Assembly (NCBI GenBank): GCA_031276375.1
Contig: JAISNE010000269.1
Coordinates: forward strand, 1-16,613
Origin: Accumulibacter sp.
GTDB lineage: Bacteria; Pseudomonadota; Gammaproteobacteria; Burkholderiales; Rhodocyclaceae
DNA length: 16,613 bases
Direction: 5' to 3'
Shown: in pieces, positions 8,755-15,455 of the stretch
Numbering within the stretch: the first letter of the stretch is position 1
Layout: each line of letters opens with the position of its first letter
Translations under genes and position numbers: made by a program
Notes under the pieces: model-generated
Told to the model about the DNA's origin: nothing
The model's database searches: none
What the model saw: the letters and a program-made list of their open reading frames with translations, nothing else

Positions 8755-9116
8755 AAACTCGTAAACGTTCCAACGCCCCCATTTTCTGGCTGCTGTTCGG
8801 CGGCGGCGGCATGATGGCCGCCTTGTTCGGGCCGATGCTGGTGTTCATCACCGGGATCGCCGTTCCACTCGGCCTGTTGCTTCCCACCGGCACGATGAGC
8901 TATCCGAACATGCTGGCGTTCGCGCAGAACTTCATCGGCAAGGGCTTCATCTTCGTGGTGATCTTCCTCTTCATCTGGCACGCCGCCCATCGCACCTTCC
9001 ATTCGGCGCATGAAATCGGCATCCATGGCGGCCCGTTGACGAAGCTGATGACCTACGGCGTGGCGGCCGTCGTGACCGTGATCGCGGGCGTGGTATTGCT
9101 CGGACTTGGTTTCTGA
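8751..9116 (+). CDS. frdD: Fumarate reductase membrane anchor subunit D
   Basis: Second membrane anchor of quinol:fumarate reductase; 121 residues against 119 in E. coli. RSNAPIFWLLFGGGGMMAAL matches the E. coli [20 protein letters not shown], and AFAQNFIGKGFIF matches AFAQSFIGRVFLF. The AHRTFHSAHEIGIH stretch keeps the His-Arg pair next to the quinone site. Three hydrophobic helices are evident, near 14-40, 60-80 and 98-120. The ATG overlaps the frdC stop (ATGA), giving translational coupling. It is the last gene of the operon, followed by 283 bp without a gene. Confidence 0.93.
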   Translation: MKTRKRSNAPIFWLLFGGGGMMAALFGPMLVFITGIAVPLGLLLPTGTMSYPNMLAFAQNFIGKGFIFVVIFLFIWHAAHRTFHSAHEIGIHGGPLTKLMTYGVAAVVTVIAGVVLLGLGF

Positions 9117-9150
9117 GCGCGGTAGTTTTGTAGTTGGGTTGGGGGGGTAA

Positions 9151-9212
9151 GGCGGCAAGTACCGATGGTGAAGGCCATATAAAACAGACCCAAGGCCTTC
9201 ACCGCGTCCGCC
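9151..9212. repeat. Long inverted repeat downstream of frdABCD
   Basis: A perfect 10-bp stem, GGTGAAGGCC (9167-9176) with GGCCTTCACC (9194-9203), encloses an AT-rich 17-nt loop. An outer GGCGG (9151-9155) can pair with CCGCC (9208-9212). There is no T-tract on either strand, so it is not a standard intrinsic terminator. It may protect the 3' end of the frd mRNA or mark a repeat element. The rest of 9117-9399 shows no gene; open frames there lack any recognisable protein. Confidence 0.5.
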
Positions 9213-9356
9213 TCCCGGCGCGAAAATCCGGCCGGAGCGCCGTCTTCGCGGCTGTCGCAGCCTCCTGCCAGCCGATTGGCTTCGACCTGAACGGAGCGCC
9301 TCGTTTCCGTCCCCGACCGCCGAGCCACGGCCATCGGATCGTTTGCCGCCGGCCCG

Positions 9357-9365
9357 TGATACCAT
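9357..9365 (+). promoter_or_regulatory. Candidate extended -10 promoter for hisC
   Basis: TGATACCAT fits the TGN-TANNAT extended -10 pattern, 34 bp before the hisC ATG, with no good -35. Transcription would start near 9372 with a leader of about 28 nt. Confidence 0.3.
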
Positions 9366-9399
9366 CGGCGGCCCATCTCATCCCATCCAACACATTGCC

Positions 9400-10497
9400 A
9401 TGAGCCGCTACTGGAGTTCTCTCGTCCACAGCCTGACCCCCTACGTTCCCGGCGAGCAGCCGAAGCTCTCCAATCTGGTCAAACTGAACACCAACGAGAA
9501 TCCTTATCCGCCTTCGCCACGCGCCGTCGCCGCCATGCGCCAGGAGATCGGAAACGACGGCGCCTCGTTGCGCCTGTATCCGGACCCGAACGCCGACAGC
9601 TTGAAACAGGCCGTGGTCAGGCATTTCGCCGAATTCGCGCTGACGCCGGCGCACGTCTTCGTCGGCGGCAACGGCTCGGACGAAGTCCTGGCGCATGTGT
9701 TCATGGCGCTCCTGAAGCACGAGCAGCCGATCCTGCTGCCCGACATCTCCTACAGCTTCTACCCCGTCTACTGCGGGCTGTACGGCATCGACAGCGTGAC
9801 CATCCCGCTCGACGATCGTTTCGCCATCCGGGTCGAAGACTACGTTCGGGACAACGGCGGCATCGTCATTGCCAACCCCAACGCGCCAACCGGGCATCTC
9901 TTGCCCCTGGGCGACATCGAACGCCTCGTCACCGCCAACCGGCGCTCGGTCGTGGTGATCGACGAAGCCTACATCGACTTTGGCGGAGAAACCGCGCTCG
10001 GGCTGGTGAACCGCTTCCCCAACCTACTGGTGGCGCGCACGCTGTCCAAATCGCACGCGCTGGCCGGATTGCGCGTCGGCTACGCGGTCGGCGATCCGGC
10101 GCTGATCGAAGCGCTGGAGCGCGTCAAGAACAGTTTCAATTCCTATCCGCTCGACCGCATGGCCATCGCCGGCGCCACGGAAGCGCTGGCCGACCGTGAA
10201 TATCTGGAAAAAACCCGGCAGGCGGTAATGCGCGGCCGGGCCGCCCTGGCGGCCTCACTGCAAGGACTCGGCTTCGACGTGCTGCCCTCGGCGGCCAACT
10301 TCATCTTTGTCCGCCATCCGCAACGGGACGCGGCGGAACTCGCCGCGCAACTGCGCCAGCACGGCATCATCGTCCGCCACTTCAGGCAAACGCGCATCAA
10401 TCAGCACATACGCATCACCATCGGCACCGACGCGCAATGCGAGCGCCTCGTCGCCGCCTTGAAAGAAATTCTCCAATCGGACTCAAACAACCTATGA
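9400..10497 (+). CDS. hisC: Histidinol-phosphate aminotransferase (HisC2-like paralogue)
   Basis: PLP-dependent class I/II aminotransferase that converts imidazole acetol phosphate and glutamate to histidinol phosphate in histidine synthesis; cytosolic, 365 residues. Visible are [13 protein letters not shown] near the N-terminus, [35 protein letters not shown], and the PLP lysine at 217 in [15 protein letters not shown]. The N-terminal [20 protein letters not shown] resembles the second HisC of betaproteobacteria, which sits outside the his operon and may also act on aromatic amino acids. No other his gene is in the window, which fits that view. The ATG at 9400 is chosen from this family N-terminus; the open frame begins at 9343. 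The stop overlaps the next gene's start. Confidence 0.93.
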   Translation: MSRYWSSLVHSLTPYVPGEQPKLSNLVKLNTNENPYPPSPRAVAAMRQEIGNDGASLRLYPDPNADSLKQAVVRHFAEFALTPAHVFVGGNGSDEVLAHVFMALLKHEQPILLPDISYSFYPVYCGLYGIDSVTIPLDDRFAIRVEDYVRDNGGIVIANPNAPTGHLLPLGDIERLVTANRRSVVVIDEAYIDFGGETALGLVNRFPNLLVARTLSKSHALAGLRVGYAVGDPALIEALERVKNSFNSYPLDRMAIAGATEALADREYLEKTRQAVMRGRAALAASLQGLGFDVLPSAANFIFVRHPQRDAAELAAQLRQHGIIVRHFRQTRINQHIRITIGTDAQCERLVAALKEILQSDSNNL

Positions 10498-11195
10498 CTA
10501 CCTCTGCCCGCACCTCGTCTGTCGACGACATCATCCACGCCCGCCGCTCGATCCGCCGCTTTTTGCCCACCCCGGTGGCCGCCGGCGCCGTCAGGGAACT
10601 CCTGGACCTGGCGGCGCGCGCGCCGTCGGGCGCCAACGTCCAGCCGTGGCGGGTGTATGCGCTGGCCGGATCGGACAAGGAAGCGCTAAGCCGGGCCATT
10701 ACCGAAAAATACCTGGCCTCGGGCGTCGAAGGGATGGAGATCGACTATTACCCGAAACAATGGATCGAACCCTGGCTATCCCGCCGCCGCAAAGTTGGCG
10801 CCGATCTGTACGCCCTGCTCGGCATCGCCAAGGGCGACAAAGAAAAGGCGGCCCGGCAGTGGCTACGCAATTACCGCTTTTTTGACGCGCCGGTCGGGCT
10901 GATTTTCACCGTCGACCGCGTTTTCGGGCCGGGGATGCTGCTCGACTACGGCATGTTCCTGGAGAACCTGATGCTCGCCGCGCGCGCCCGCGGACTCGAC
11001 ACCTGTCCCCAATTGGCATTTACCGATTTCCAGAACACCATCCGGCAAACGCTCGGGCTTCCGGAAAACGAACGGATCGTCTGCGGCATGGCGCTCGGCC
11101 ACGCCGATCCCGAAGCGCCGGAGAACCAGCTATATACGGAACGCGTTCCCGCCGAGACATTCGCGGATTTTCGCGGCTTCGCGCCAGAACCCTGA
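10494..11195 (+). CDS. Nitroreductase-family FMN-dependent oxidoreductase
   Basis: Predicted FMN flavoprotein of the nitroreductase superfamily; 233 residues, soluble. The FMN-phosphate-binding [13 protein letters not shown] (16-28) and [15 protein letters not shown] (43-57) are diagnostic. [21 protein letters not shown] (153-173) and the C-terminal [16 protein letters not shown] are also typical. A basic and acidic insert around 85-125 ([25 protein letters not shown]) matches the longer nitroreductases. The ATG overlaps the hisC stop by 4 bp, so the two are coupled and probably co-transcribed. It is convergent with the LysR gene, 71 bp away, with no clear terminator between. The substrate is unknown: quinones, nitroaromatics or an enoate are possible. 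Confidence 0.9.
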   Translation: MTTSARTSSVDDIIHARRSIRRFLPTPVAAGAVRELLDLAARAPSGANVQPWRVYALAGSDKEALSRAITEKYLASGVEGMEIDYYPKQWIEPWLSRRRKVGADLYALLGIAKGDKEKAARQWLRNYRFFDAPVGLIFTVDRVFGPGMLLDYGMFLENLMLAARARGLDTCPQLAFTDFQNTIRQTLGLPENERIVCGMALGHADPEAPENQLYTERVPAETFADFRGFAPEP

Positions 11196-11266
11196 AGCCT
11201 CGATACCGGAAGTCGGCAAACAGGGCGGCGGAAGCCGGCCGGTGTCGCATCCCGGATCGTCATCGG

Positions 11267-12136
11267 TCAGGACATTAGCTTCCGCACTAGGGGATGATGC
11301 TGACTGCGCCGGCTGCGGATGGCGTAGATATTCTCGCTGACGCCTTCGCAGCAGCCCATCATGGTCAGGCCGGGCATCGGTCCGAGATCGTCGGCGCCAA
11401 GACGGCCGACCGGGAATACCCCCAGTCCGCGCGCGGCGAACACCGACATCAGCGCGCTGTCCTCGAATTCGCCGACCACCCGCACTTTCAAACCCCGCGC
11501 GTGAAACCAGTGGTCCAGGCTCGCGCGCAGCGCGGAATGCCCGGTCGGCAGCAGGACCGGGAGACGTTCCAACGATTGCGGGAATGTATCGACGGCCTCC
11601 TTGTCGATCCATTTGGCGGAACCGTACCAGACGACCGGCGAGGAAACCAGGCTATCGCTGATTAGGCGCAGGTTCGGGTTATCCGGCGACGGTTGTCCCG
11701 CCAGCACCAGGTCGAGGTCATGCAGCGCCAGCTCGACTTGCAACTGATCGAATTCGCCTTCATGGCAGATCAGCCGCAAATCCGGCGTATCGAGGATCGG
11801 CCCGAGCACGGCATGGGCGGCGAGTTTCGATATCCCGTCGGACAGGCCCACGGCAAAGCGTATCACCCGCCCCATCGACGCGTCCCGCACGGCCTCGAGC
11901 AGCGCCTTGCCCATCTGGAAAATACCCTCGGCATGACTCAGCACGACTTGCCCCGCTTCGGTCAGCACGACGCCGCGTCCGAGCGGCTTGAACAATTGAA
12001 GGCCAAGCGACCTTTCGAGTTCATGCACTTGCACGCTGATGGTCTGGACCGCCATGTCAAGCCGTTCGGCGGCCCGAGCAAACCCGCCTTCCTTGCTGAC
12101 CATCCAGAAATAGTAAAGGTGACGATAATTCAACAT
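11267..12136 (-). CDS. LysR-type transcriptional regulator, NhaR-like
   Basis: DNA-binding regulator of 289 residues. The N-terminal winged helix-turn-helix begins MLNYRHLYYFWMVSKEGGFA and continues through AAERLDMAVQTISVQVHELE (22-41). The usual LysR substrate-binding domain follows (about 90-285). HLYYFW with KEG at the N-terminus, and GEFEDSALMSVFAARGLGVF further on, resemble E. coli NhaR, which senses Na+ and activates nhaA. No antiporter gene is present here, so that role should not be assumed. The start is preceded on the minus strand by GGGAG and GAGG. The upstream neighbour is a decayed transposase fragment, so any divergent target gene may have been lost or moved. It probably regulates itself through the site at 12164-12178. 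Confidence 0.92.
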   Translation of the reverse strand: MLNYRHLYYFWMVSKEGGFARAAERLDMAVQTISVQVHELERSLGLQLFKPLGRGVVLTEAGQVVLSHAEGIFQMGKALLEAVRDASMGRVIRFAVGLSDGISKLAAHAVLGPILDTPDLRLICHEGEFDQLQVELALHDLDLVLAGQPSPDNPNLRLISDSLVSSPVVWYGSAKWIDKEAVDTFPQSLERLPVLLPTGHSALRASLDHWFHARGLKVRVVGEFEDSALMSVFAARGLGVFPVGRLGADDLGPMPGLTMMGCCEGVSENIYAIRSRRSQHHPLVRKLMS

Positions 12137-12163
12137 CCTCGGTTTCTCCCATACGTTTCGTGA

Positions 12164-12189
12164 ATTCCGAACATGAATCGAGTTTTATA
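12164..12189 (-). promoter_or_regulatory. LysR-type box and candidate -10 box upstream of the LysR gene
   Basis: ATTC (12164-12167) and GAAT (12175-12178) form ATTC-N7-GAAT, which satisfies the T-N11-A rule for LysR-type operators. On the minus strand TATAAA (12189-12184) is a candidate -10 box with a weak -35. The box would overlap the start of transcription, as expected for negative autoregulation. Both assignments are by eye. Confidence 0.4.
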
Positions 12190-12228
12190 CAGGTTTATTC
12201 GAGGAAACAGAAGCGTCGGGTTTCAAGG

Positions 12229-12547
12229 ATGAAACAACAGACATTCGCAACGGTGACAGAATTCGAGAAACACAGTCGGAAGACGCGCAAGGAAGCCTTT
12301 CTGTCGCGCATGGAGAGGCTGGCGCCGTGCGCGTTGATCGAGCCGTGCTACCCGGAAGGCGGGGAACGGAAAGCCGCCGGCAAGGCTCTCGCGGATACGG
12401 CGCATGTACTTCCTGGCGAACGGGTTCAATCTGGCGGACGAAGCCGGCGAAGAGGCGCTGTACGACGTTCCCTTGTTCCGGGATCTCCGCCGGATGGACC
12501 TGGGGGATGAGCAAACGCCGGATGCGACGACTTTGCTCAATTTTCGT
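12229..12547 (+). pseudogene. Decayed IS5-family transposase fragment
   Basis: Two reading frames together recall the N-terminal third of an IS5-family transposase (DUF772 region). Frame one, from the ATG at 12229, gives MKQQTFATVTEFEKH, then RKTRKEAFLSRMERL and CALIEPCYP. The frame is lost between about 12360 and 12400. Frame two then gives RMYFLANGFNLADEAGEEAL followed by YDVPLFRDLRRMDLG and PDATTLLNFR. Intact relatives continue NFRHLLE and encode the DDE catalytic core; here similarity stops at 12547. A few residues also seem missing before CALIEP. No terminal inverted repeats or target duplications were found. It is a relic that cannot encode an active enzyme, and it separates the LysR gene from the glycosyltransferase. 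Confidence 0.8.
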
Positions 12548-12562
12548 TCCGCTTGCCCTGAT

Positions 12563-12592
12563 TTGCCTGATTGTTCAGTGTTTCCTTAAAAT
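12563..12592 (+). promoter_or_regulatory. Candidate promoter for the glycosyltransferase gene
   Basis: TTGCCT (12563-12568) and TAAAAT (12587-12592), separated by 18 bp, lie just past the transposase relic in a locally AT-richer stretch. A start near 12599 gives a leader of about 44 nt. Confidence 0.4.
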
Positions 12593-12642
12593 AGGACCGA
12601 TCCTGATCCCTCAAATCTCCCGAACATCCTGGTCTTTCCTCC

Positions 12643-14364
12643 ATGAGCATCGTACAAGCGCCAAACAAGCCTGGGCCGGGCGCCGCTTCCGCGCCGCTGG
12701 TTTCCGTCATCATTCCCACCATGAACCGTCCGGAGTTGCTGGCCTTGGCGCTGGAGAGCCTGTGCCGGCAAACGTTCGGGGATTTCGAGGCGGTGATCGT
12801 CAACGACGGGGGGAAAGACCCGCTTCCCGCCATCGAGCCGTTCGCCGGGCGGCTGGACATCCGCTACCTCTGTCACGAAACGAACCAGGGTGTGTCGGCC
12901 GCGAGGAATACCGGCCTGCGCGCCGCGCGTGGCCGTTACATCGCCTATCTCGACGACGACGATTGCTATTACGAAAATCATCTGGAAACGCTGCTCGACA
13001 CGATCCGGAAGAGCCATGCCGCCGTGGCGCATACCGACGCCAAGATCACCTTTCTGTACCAGAAAAGCGGTCCTCTCGGGATGGTTTTCAACGGAGAGAT
13101 GGTGCTGTCGGAAGAGGCCGATCCCCAAAAACTGCTGCGCAAGAACATCTTCCCGATGTTATGTGTCATGCACGAAAAGCGATGCCTGGACGAAGTCGGC
13201 TATTTCCGCGAATACCTCAAGGTTTTCGAAGACTGGGATTTCTGTATGCGCCTGTCCCGCTTCCATCGCTTCGCGTACCGGGCGTGCGTCATTGGCGAAT
13301 ACGTCTGGCGCAAGGGGAACGACAATCTGGAAAATGTCATCGATTTGCACAACGCGCTGACAGCGTGGCGCCAGGAGAGTGACGATCCGAACGATTTCAC
13401 CGAACTGCACGGCATTCTCACGGCATGGCGCGAAGGGGGCGACGCTCTGAGCCAGGACAAAAAAAGGATGGACGTGGTCCGCGCTTACCTGAGCCGGATC
13501 GGGACATGGCTGGCGCAAATACCGCGCGTCGAGGAGTTGCGCGAGCGCGTCGCCGACGCCGTCACGGTGTGCCGCGCGCCGGAAGCCGCCTACACGCTTT
13601 CCGTGATCGTCCACATGACCGGCGCGACGCCCGCGCTCGGCGCCTGTTTCGAGGCGCTGGGAAATGCCTTGCCCGATCCGGAACACACGGAAATCATCCT
13701 CATCGCCGACGGCGACGCCGAGCTGGCGCGGACGCTGGCCGAATTCGCCGTCGGACGAATGAGCCTGATCGGGCACCCGCGCCCGCTCGGGCGCGCGCTG
13801 GCGCACAACCACGCCGCCGGACTGGCGCGCGGCCAGCGCCTGCTGTTCCTTTCCCCGGACGTCGCGCTCGCGCCCAACGCCATCGCCGCCATGCTGGCGG
13901 TGGACGCCGAACACGGCGGGAAGGCCATCGTCACGCCCCGCCTTCGCGCGGACCGCGCCGGAGCGGAAAACTGTTGCGGCGGGCGTGTCGACGCGGCGGG
14001 CGAAATACATCTCGTGCGCGAGGCCGACGCCGGCGCCGCGAACTGGATGCGGGTCGACTGCGCCCCAGCCGCCTGCCTGCTGCTTCCCGCCGGGGTCTTT
14101 GCCGATCTTGGCGGATTCCGGCCAAGGTATGCCCCGGTGTTTTTCGAGGACGCCGACTTCTGCCTGCGCGCCCGCGACGAGGCGGGCCTCCCCACTTTGT
14201 GCGCGCTGGAGGCCGCCGCCGTCCTGCGGGCCGTTCCCGGAGAGGAGGCCGGCAGGCCGGAAGCGCGCGTCAATGCCGTGAGTTTCGCCGCCGACTGGGG
14301 TAAGCCGTCCGGATTGACGTATCCCTCCACCGAATGGGCCGCGCCATTTTGCCTCTCCTCCTGA
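12643..14364 (+). CDS. Protein with two tandem family-2 glycosyltransferase domains
   Basis: Predicted cytosolic or membrane-associated sugar transferase of 573 residues. The first GT-A domain (about 18-225) has VSVIIPTMNRPELL, NQGVSAARNTGLRAARG, YIAYLDDDD with the metal-binding acidic cluster at 104-107, and FEDWDFCMRLS, so it looks catalytically complete. A helical, charged linker (about 230-310) holds two copies of LTAWR twenty residues apart. The second domain (about 317-530) is WbbL/rhamnosyltransferase-like: IILIADGD, GRALAHNHAAGLARG, LFLSPDVALAPNAI, LGGFRPRYAPVFFEDADFCL. No transmembrane segment is evident. No strong RBS precedes the ATG. No other polysaccharide gene is in the window, so the acceptor is unknown; a surface glycan or a surface protein is possible. 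Confidence 0.85.
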   Translation: MSIVQAPNKPGPGAASAPLVSVIIPTMNRPELLALALESLCRQTFGDFEAVIVNDGGKDPLPAIEPFAGRLDIRYLCHETNQGVSAARNTGLRAARGRYIAYLDDDDCYYENHLETLLDTIRKSHAAVAHTDAKITFLYQKSGPLGMVFNGEMVLSEEADPQKLLRKNIFPMLCVMHEKRCLDEVGYFREYLKVFEDWDFCMRLSRFHRFAYRACVIGEYVWRKGNDNLENVIDLHNALTAWRQESDDPNDFTELHGILTAWREGGDALSQDKKRMDVVRAYLSRIGTWLAQIPRVEELRERVADAVTVCRAPEAAYTLSVIVHMTGATPALGACFEALGNALPDPEHTEIILIADGDAELARTLAEFAVGRMSLIGHPRPLGRALAHNHAAGLARGQRLLFLSPDVALAPNAIAAMLAVDAEHGGKAIVTPRLRADRAGAENCCGGRVDAAGEIHLVREADAGAANWMRVDCAPAACLLLPAGVFADLGGFRPRYAPVFFEDADFCLRARDEAGLPTLCALEAAAVLRAVPGEEAGRPEARVNAVSFAADWGKPSGLTYPSTEWAAPFCLSS

Positions 14365-14377
14365 ACCCGCGGGCCAG

Positions 14378-14397
14378 GACGCGCCGATGAGCGCGTC
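14378..14397. repeat. Short hairpin after the glycosyltransferase gene
   Basis: GACGCGC and GCGCGTC form a 7-bp stem with a 6-nt loop, 14 bp after the stop codon. No T-tract follows, so intrinsic termination is doubtful. The remainder of 14365-14473 contains nothing else I can assign. Confidence 0.3.
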
Positions 14398-14473
14398 GGG
14401 CCGCTTCCCGGCACGGCGGATTTTCAGGGCGCGGAGTGCCGCAAAAATGCCGTAAACGATTCCGGAGAAAATA

Positions 14474-15043
14474 ATGACGCAGCCGAATGAAGGAAAAACA
14501 AGCCGCCCGACGGTTCGGGACAGCCTTCCCGGTGATGTTCCCCAAATAGCTCGCATCTATGCTCACTGGGTGCGTTTTGGCTTGGCGAGTTTCGAGCTTG
14601 AAGCGCCTCCGGAGGACGAGATGGCGCGGAGGCGGCAGGCGGTGATCGATAACGGCTTCCCGCATCTGGTCGCCACGACCGCGCCGGGCGGAACGGTGGC
14701 GGGATACGCCTACGCCAGCGTCTATCGCCCGCGGGCCGCCTACCGTTTCTCATGCGAGAACTCGATCTACATTTCACCAGACCATCGGCGCAGCGGCGTG
14801 GGCCGGGCGCTCCTGGCCGAACTCATCGCCCGCTGCGAGAAGAAAGGCTTCAGATTGATGGTGGCGGTCATCGGCGACAGCGGCAACCTCGCGTCCATCG
14901 GCCTGCATCGGAGCCTTGGCTTTCAACACGCCGGTCAGCTCAAGACCATAGGCTGGAAACATGATCGATGGGTAGATAGCGTCCTCATGACGCGGCCGCT
15001 GGGTGAAGGATCGAGGACTCCTCCTGATGAATTTCCTCGATGA
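14474..15043 (+). CDS. GNAT-family N-acetyltransferase, phosphinothricin/methionine sulfoximine type
   Basis: Acetyl-CoA-dependent N-acetyltransferase of the Pat/Bar/MddA group; 189 residues, cytosolic. The N-terminal VRDSLPGDVPQIARIYAHWV and GLASFELEAPPEDEM match the family. GYAYASVYRPRAAYRF (77-92) and ENSIYISPDHRRSGVGRALL follow, the latter holding the acetyl-CoA loop RRSGVG (105-110). Then come MVAVIGDSGNLASIGLHRSL and the C-terminal DRWVDSVLMTRPLG. GGAG lies 6 nt before the ATG. Natural members acetylate methionine sulfoximine, methionine sulfone or phosphinothricin, usually as detoxification; the actual substrate here is not shown. It stands alone on the plus strand. The last dozen residues (GEGSRTPPDEFPR) look like an unconserved tail. 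Confidence 0.93.
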   Translation: MTQPNEGKTSRPTVRDSLPGDVPQIARIYAHWVRFGLASFELEAPPEDEMARRRQAVIDNGFPHLVATTAPGGTVAGYAYASVYRPRAAYRFSCENSIYISPDHRRSGVGRALLAELIARCEKKGFRLMVAVIGDSGNLASIGLHRSLGFQHAGQLKTIGWKHDRWVDSVLMTRPLGEGSRTPPDEFPR

Positions 15044-15455
15044 CGGCGCTCCTCGCAACGATTGTCTTGGATAGTTGTCTCATCCCGGCGCAACAGCGCC
15101 GGCGCGAACTTGCGAAAAGGCGGAGAAGTTTCGCGGGGCAGGTCCCTTGCCATCGATCTCGCGTGTCCGCTCAAGTGTCAAGACCCGCCTGACCCCACCC
15201 GATCCGTCATGGCGAAACGTGGGGGGGCTTCCAGCCCCCATTGGGGAGCAGGATGCTCCCCCTACTTTTGAGCGCGTCGATCCGCGTGGCCGGTTCGACT
15301 CCGGCGTGAACAACCGGCTTGGCCTGCCGCGATCGACATGACGGCTTGTTCTCCCCCGATTTTGGTCGTGAGCGAAAAATCCGCGTTTTGTCATTGTGCG
15401 GTCATATTTTTTTTCAAGAATGTACGTGTTCCTTCTTTACGAGTTCACGACATCC
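15044..15455. other. Gene-free stretch with small hairpins and a REP-like doublet
   Basis: No credible gene in 412 bp. Near its left end CCGGCGC-AACA-GCGCCGG (15085-15102) is a perfect 7-bp tetraloop hairpin, followed by GCGAAA (15112-15117) paired with TTTCGC (15129-15134). The REP-like doublet is described separately. A T-arm-like string lies near 15290. From about 15350 the sequence turns AT-rich, with an eight-T run at 15407-15414, which presumably includes the promoter of the first pilin gene, although no clear -35/-10 pair is visible. Confidence 0.5.
15219..15265. repeat. REP/BIME-like pair of inverted hairpins
   Basis: On the plus strand GTGG (15219-15222) precedes GGGGGCT-TCC-AGCCCCC (15223-15239). 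On the minus strand GTAG (15265-15262) precedes GGGGAGCA-TCC-TGCTCCCC (15261-15243). The two hairpins face each other across three bases, and both have TCC loops and a GT(A/G)G foot. Bacterial REP elements mobilised by RAYT (TnpA-REP) enzymes carry a GTAG/GGAG foot, and inverted pairs form BIMEs. No RAYT gene lies in the window, and copy number elsewhere is unknown. Confidence 0.65.

Noticed and set aside
9053..9376. Minus-strand frame across the frdD-hisC gap
   Set aside because: It overlaps the end of frdD and much of its translation comes from the inverted repeat; no family resemblance or good start site.
12160..12228. In-frame extension upstream of the transposase fragment
   Set aside because: The added 23 residues have no counterpart in IS5 transposases and lie in the LysR control region.
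13159..14556. 465-codon minus-strand frame under the glycosyltransferase
   Set aside because: Antisense to two clear GT2 domains; its product has no recognisable domain.
15243..15270. GC-rich hairpin followed by CTACTTTT as an intrinsic terminator
   Set aside because: Only four T after a CTAC gap; the facing hairpin pair and the GTAG foot fit a REP element better, though partial termination cannot be excluded.
15288..15304. Perfect T-arm-like string (GCCGG-TTCGACT-CCGGC)
   Set aside because: It has a 5-bp stem and a 7-nt TTCGACT loop, but no acceptor, D or anticodon arms fit around it and no CCA end is placed correctly. It is chance or, at most, a tRNA fragment.
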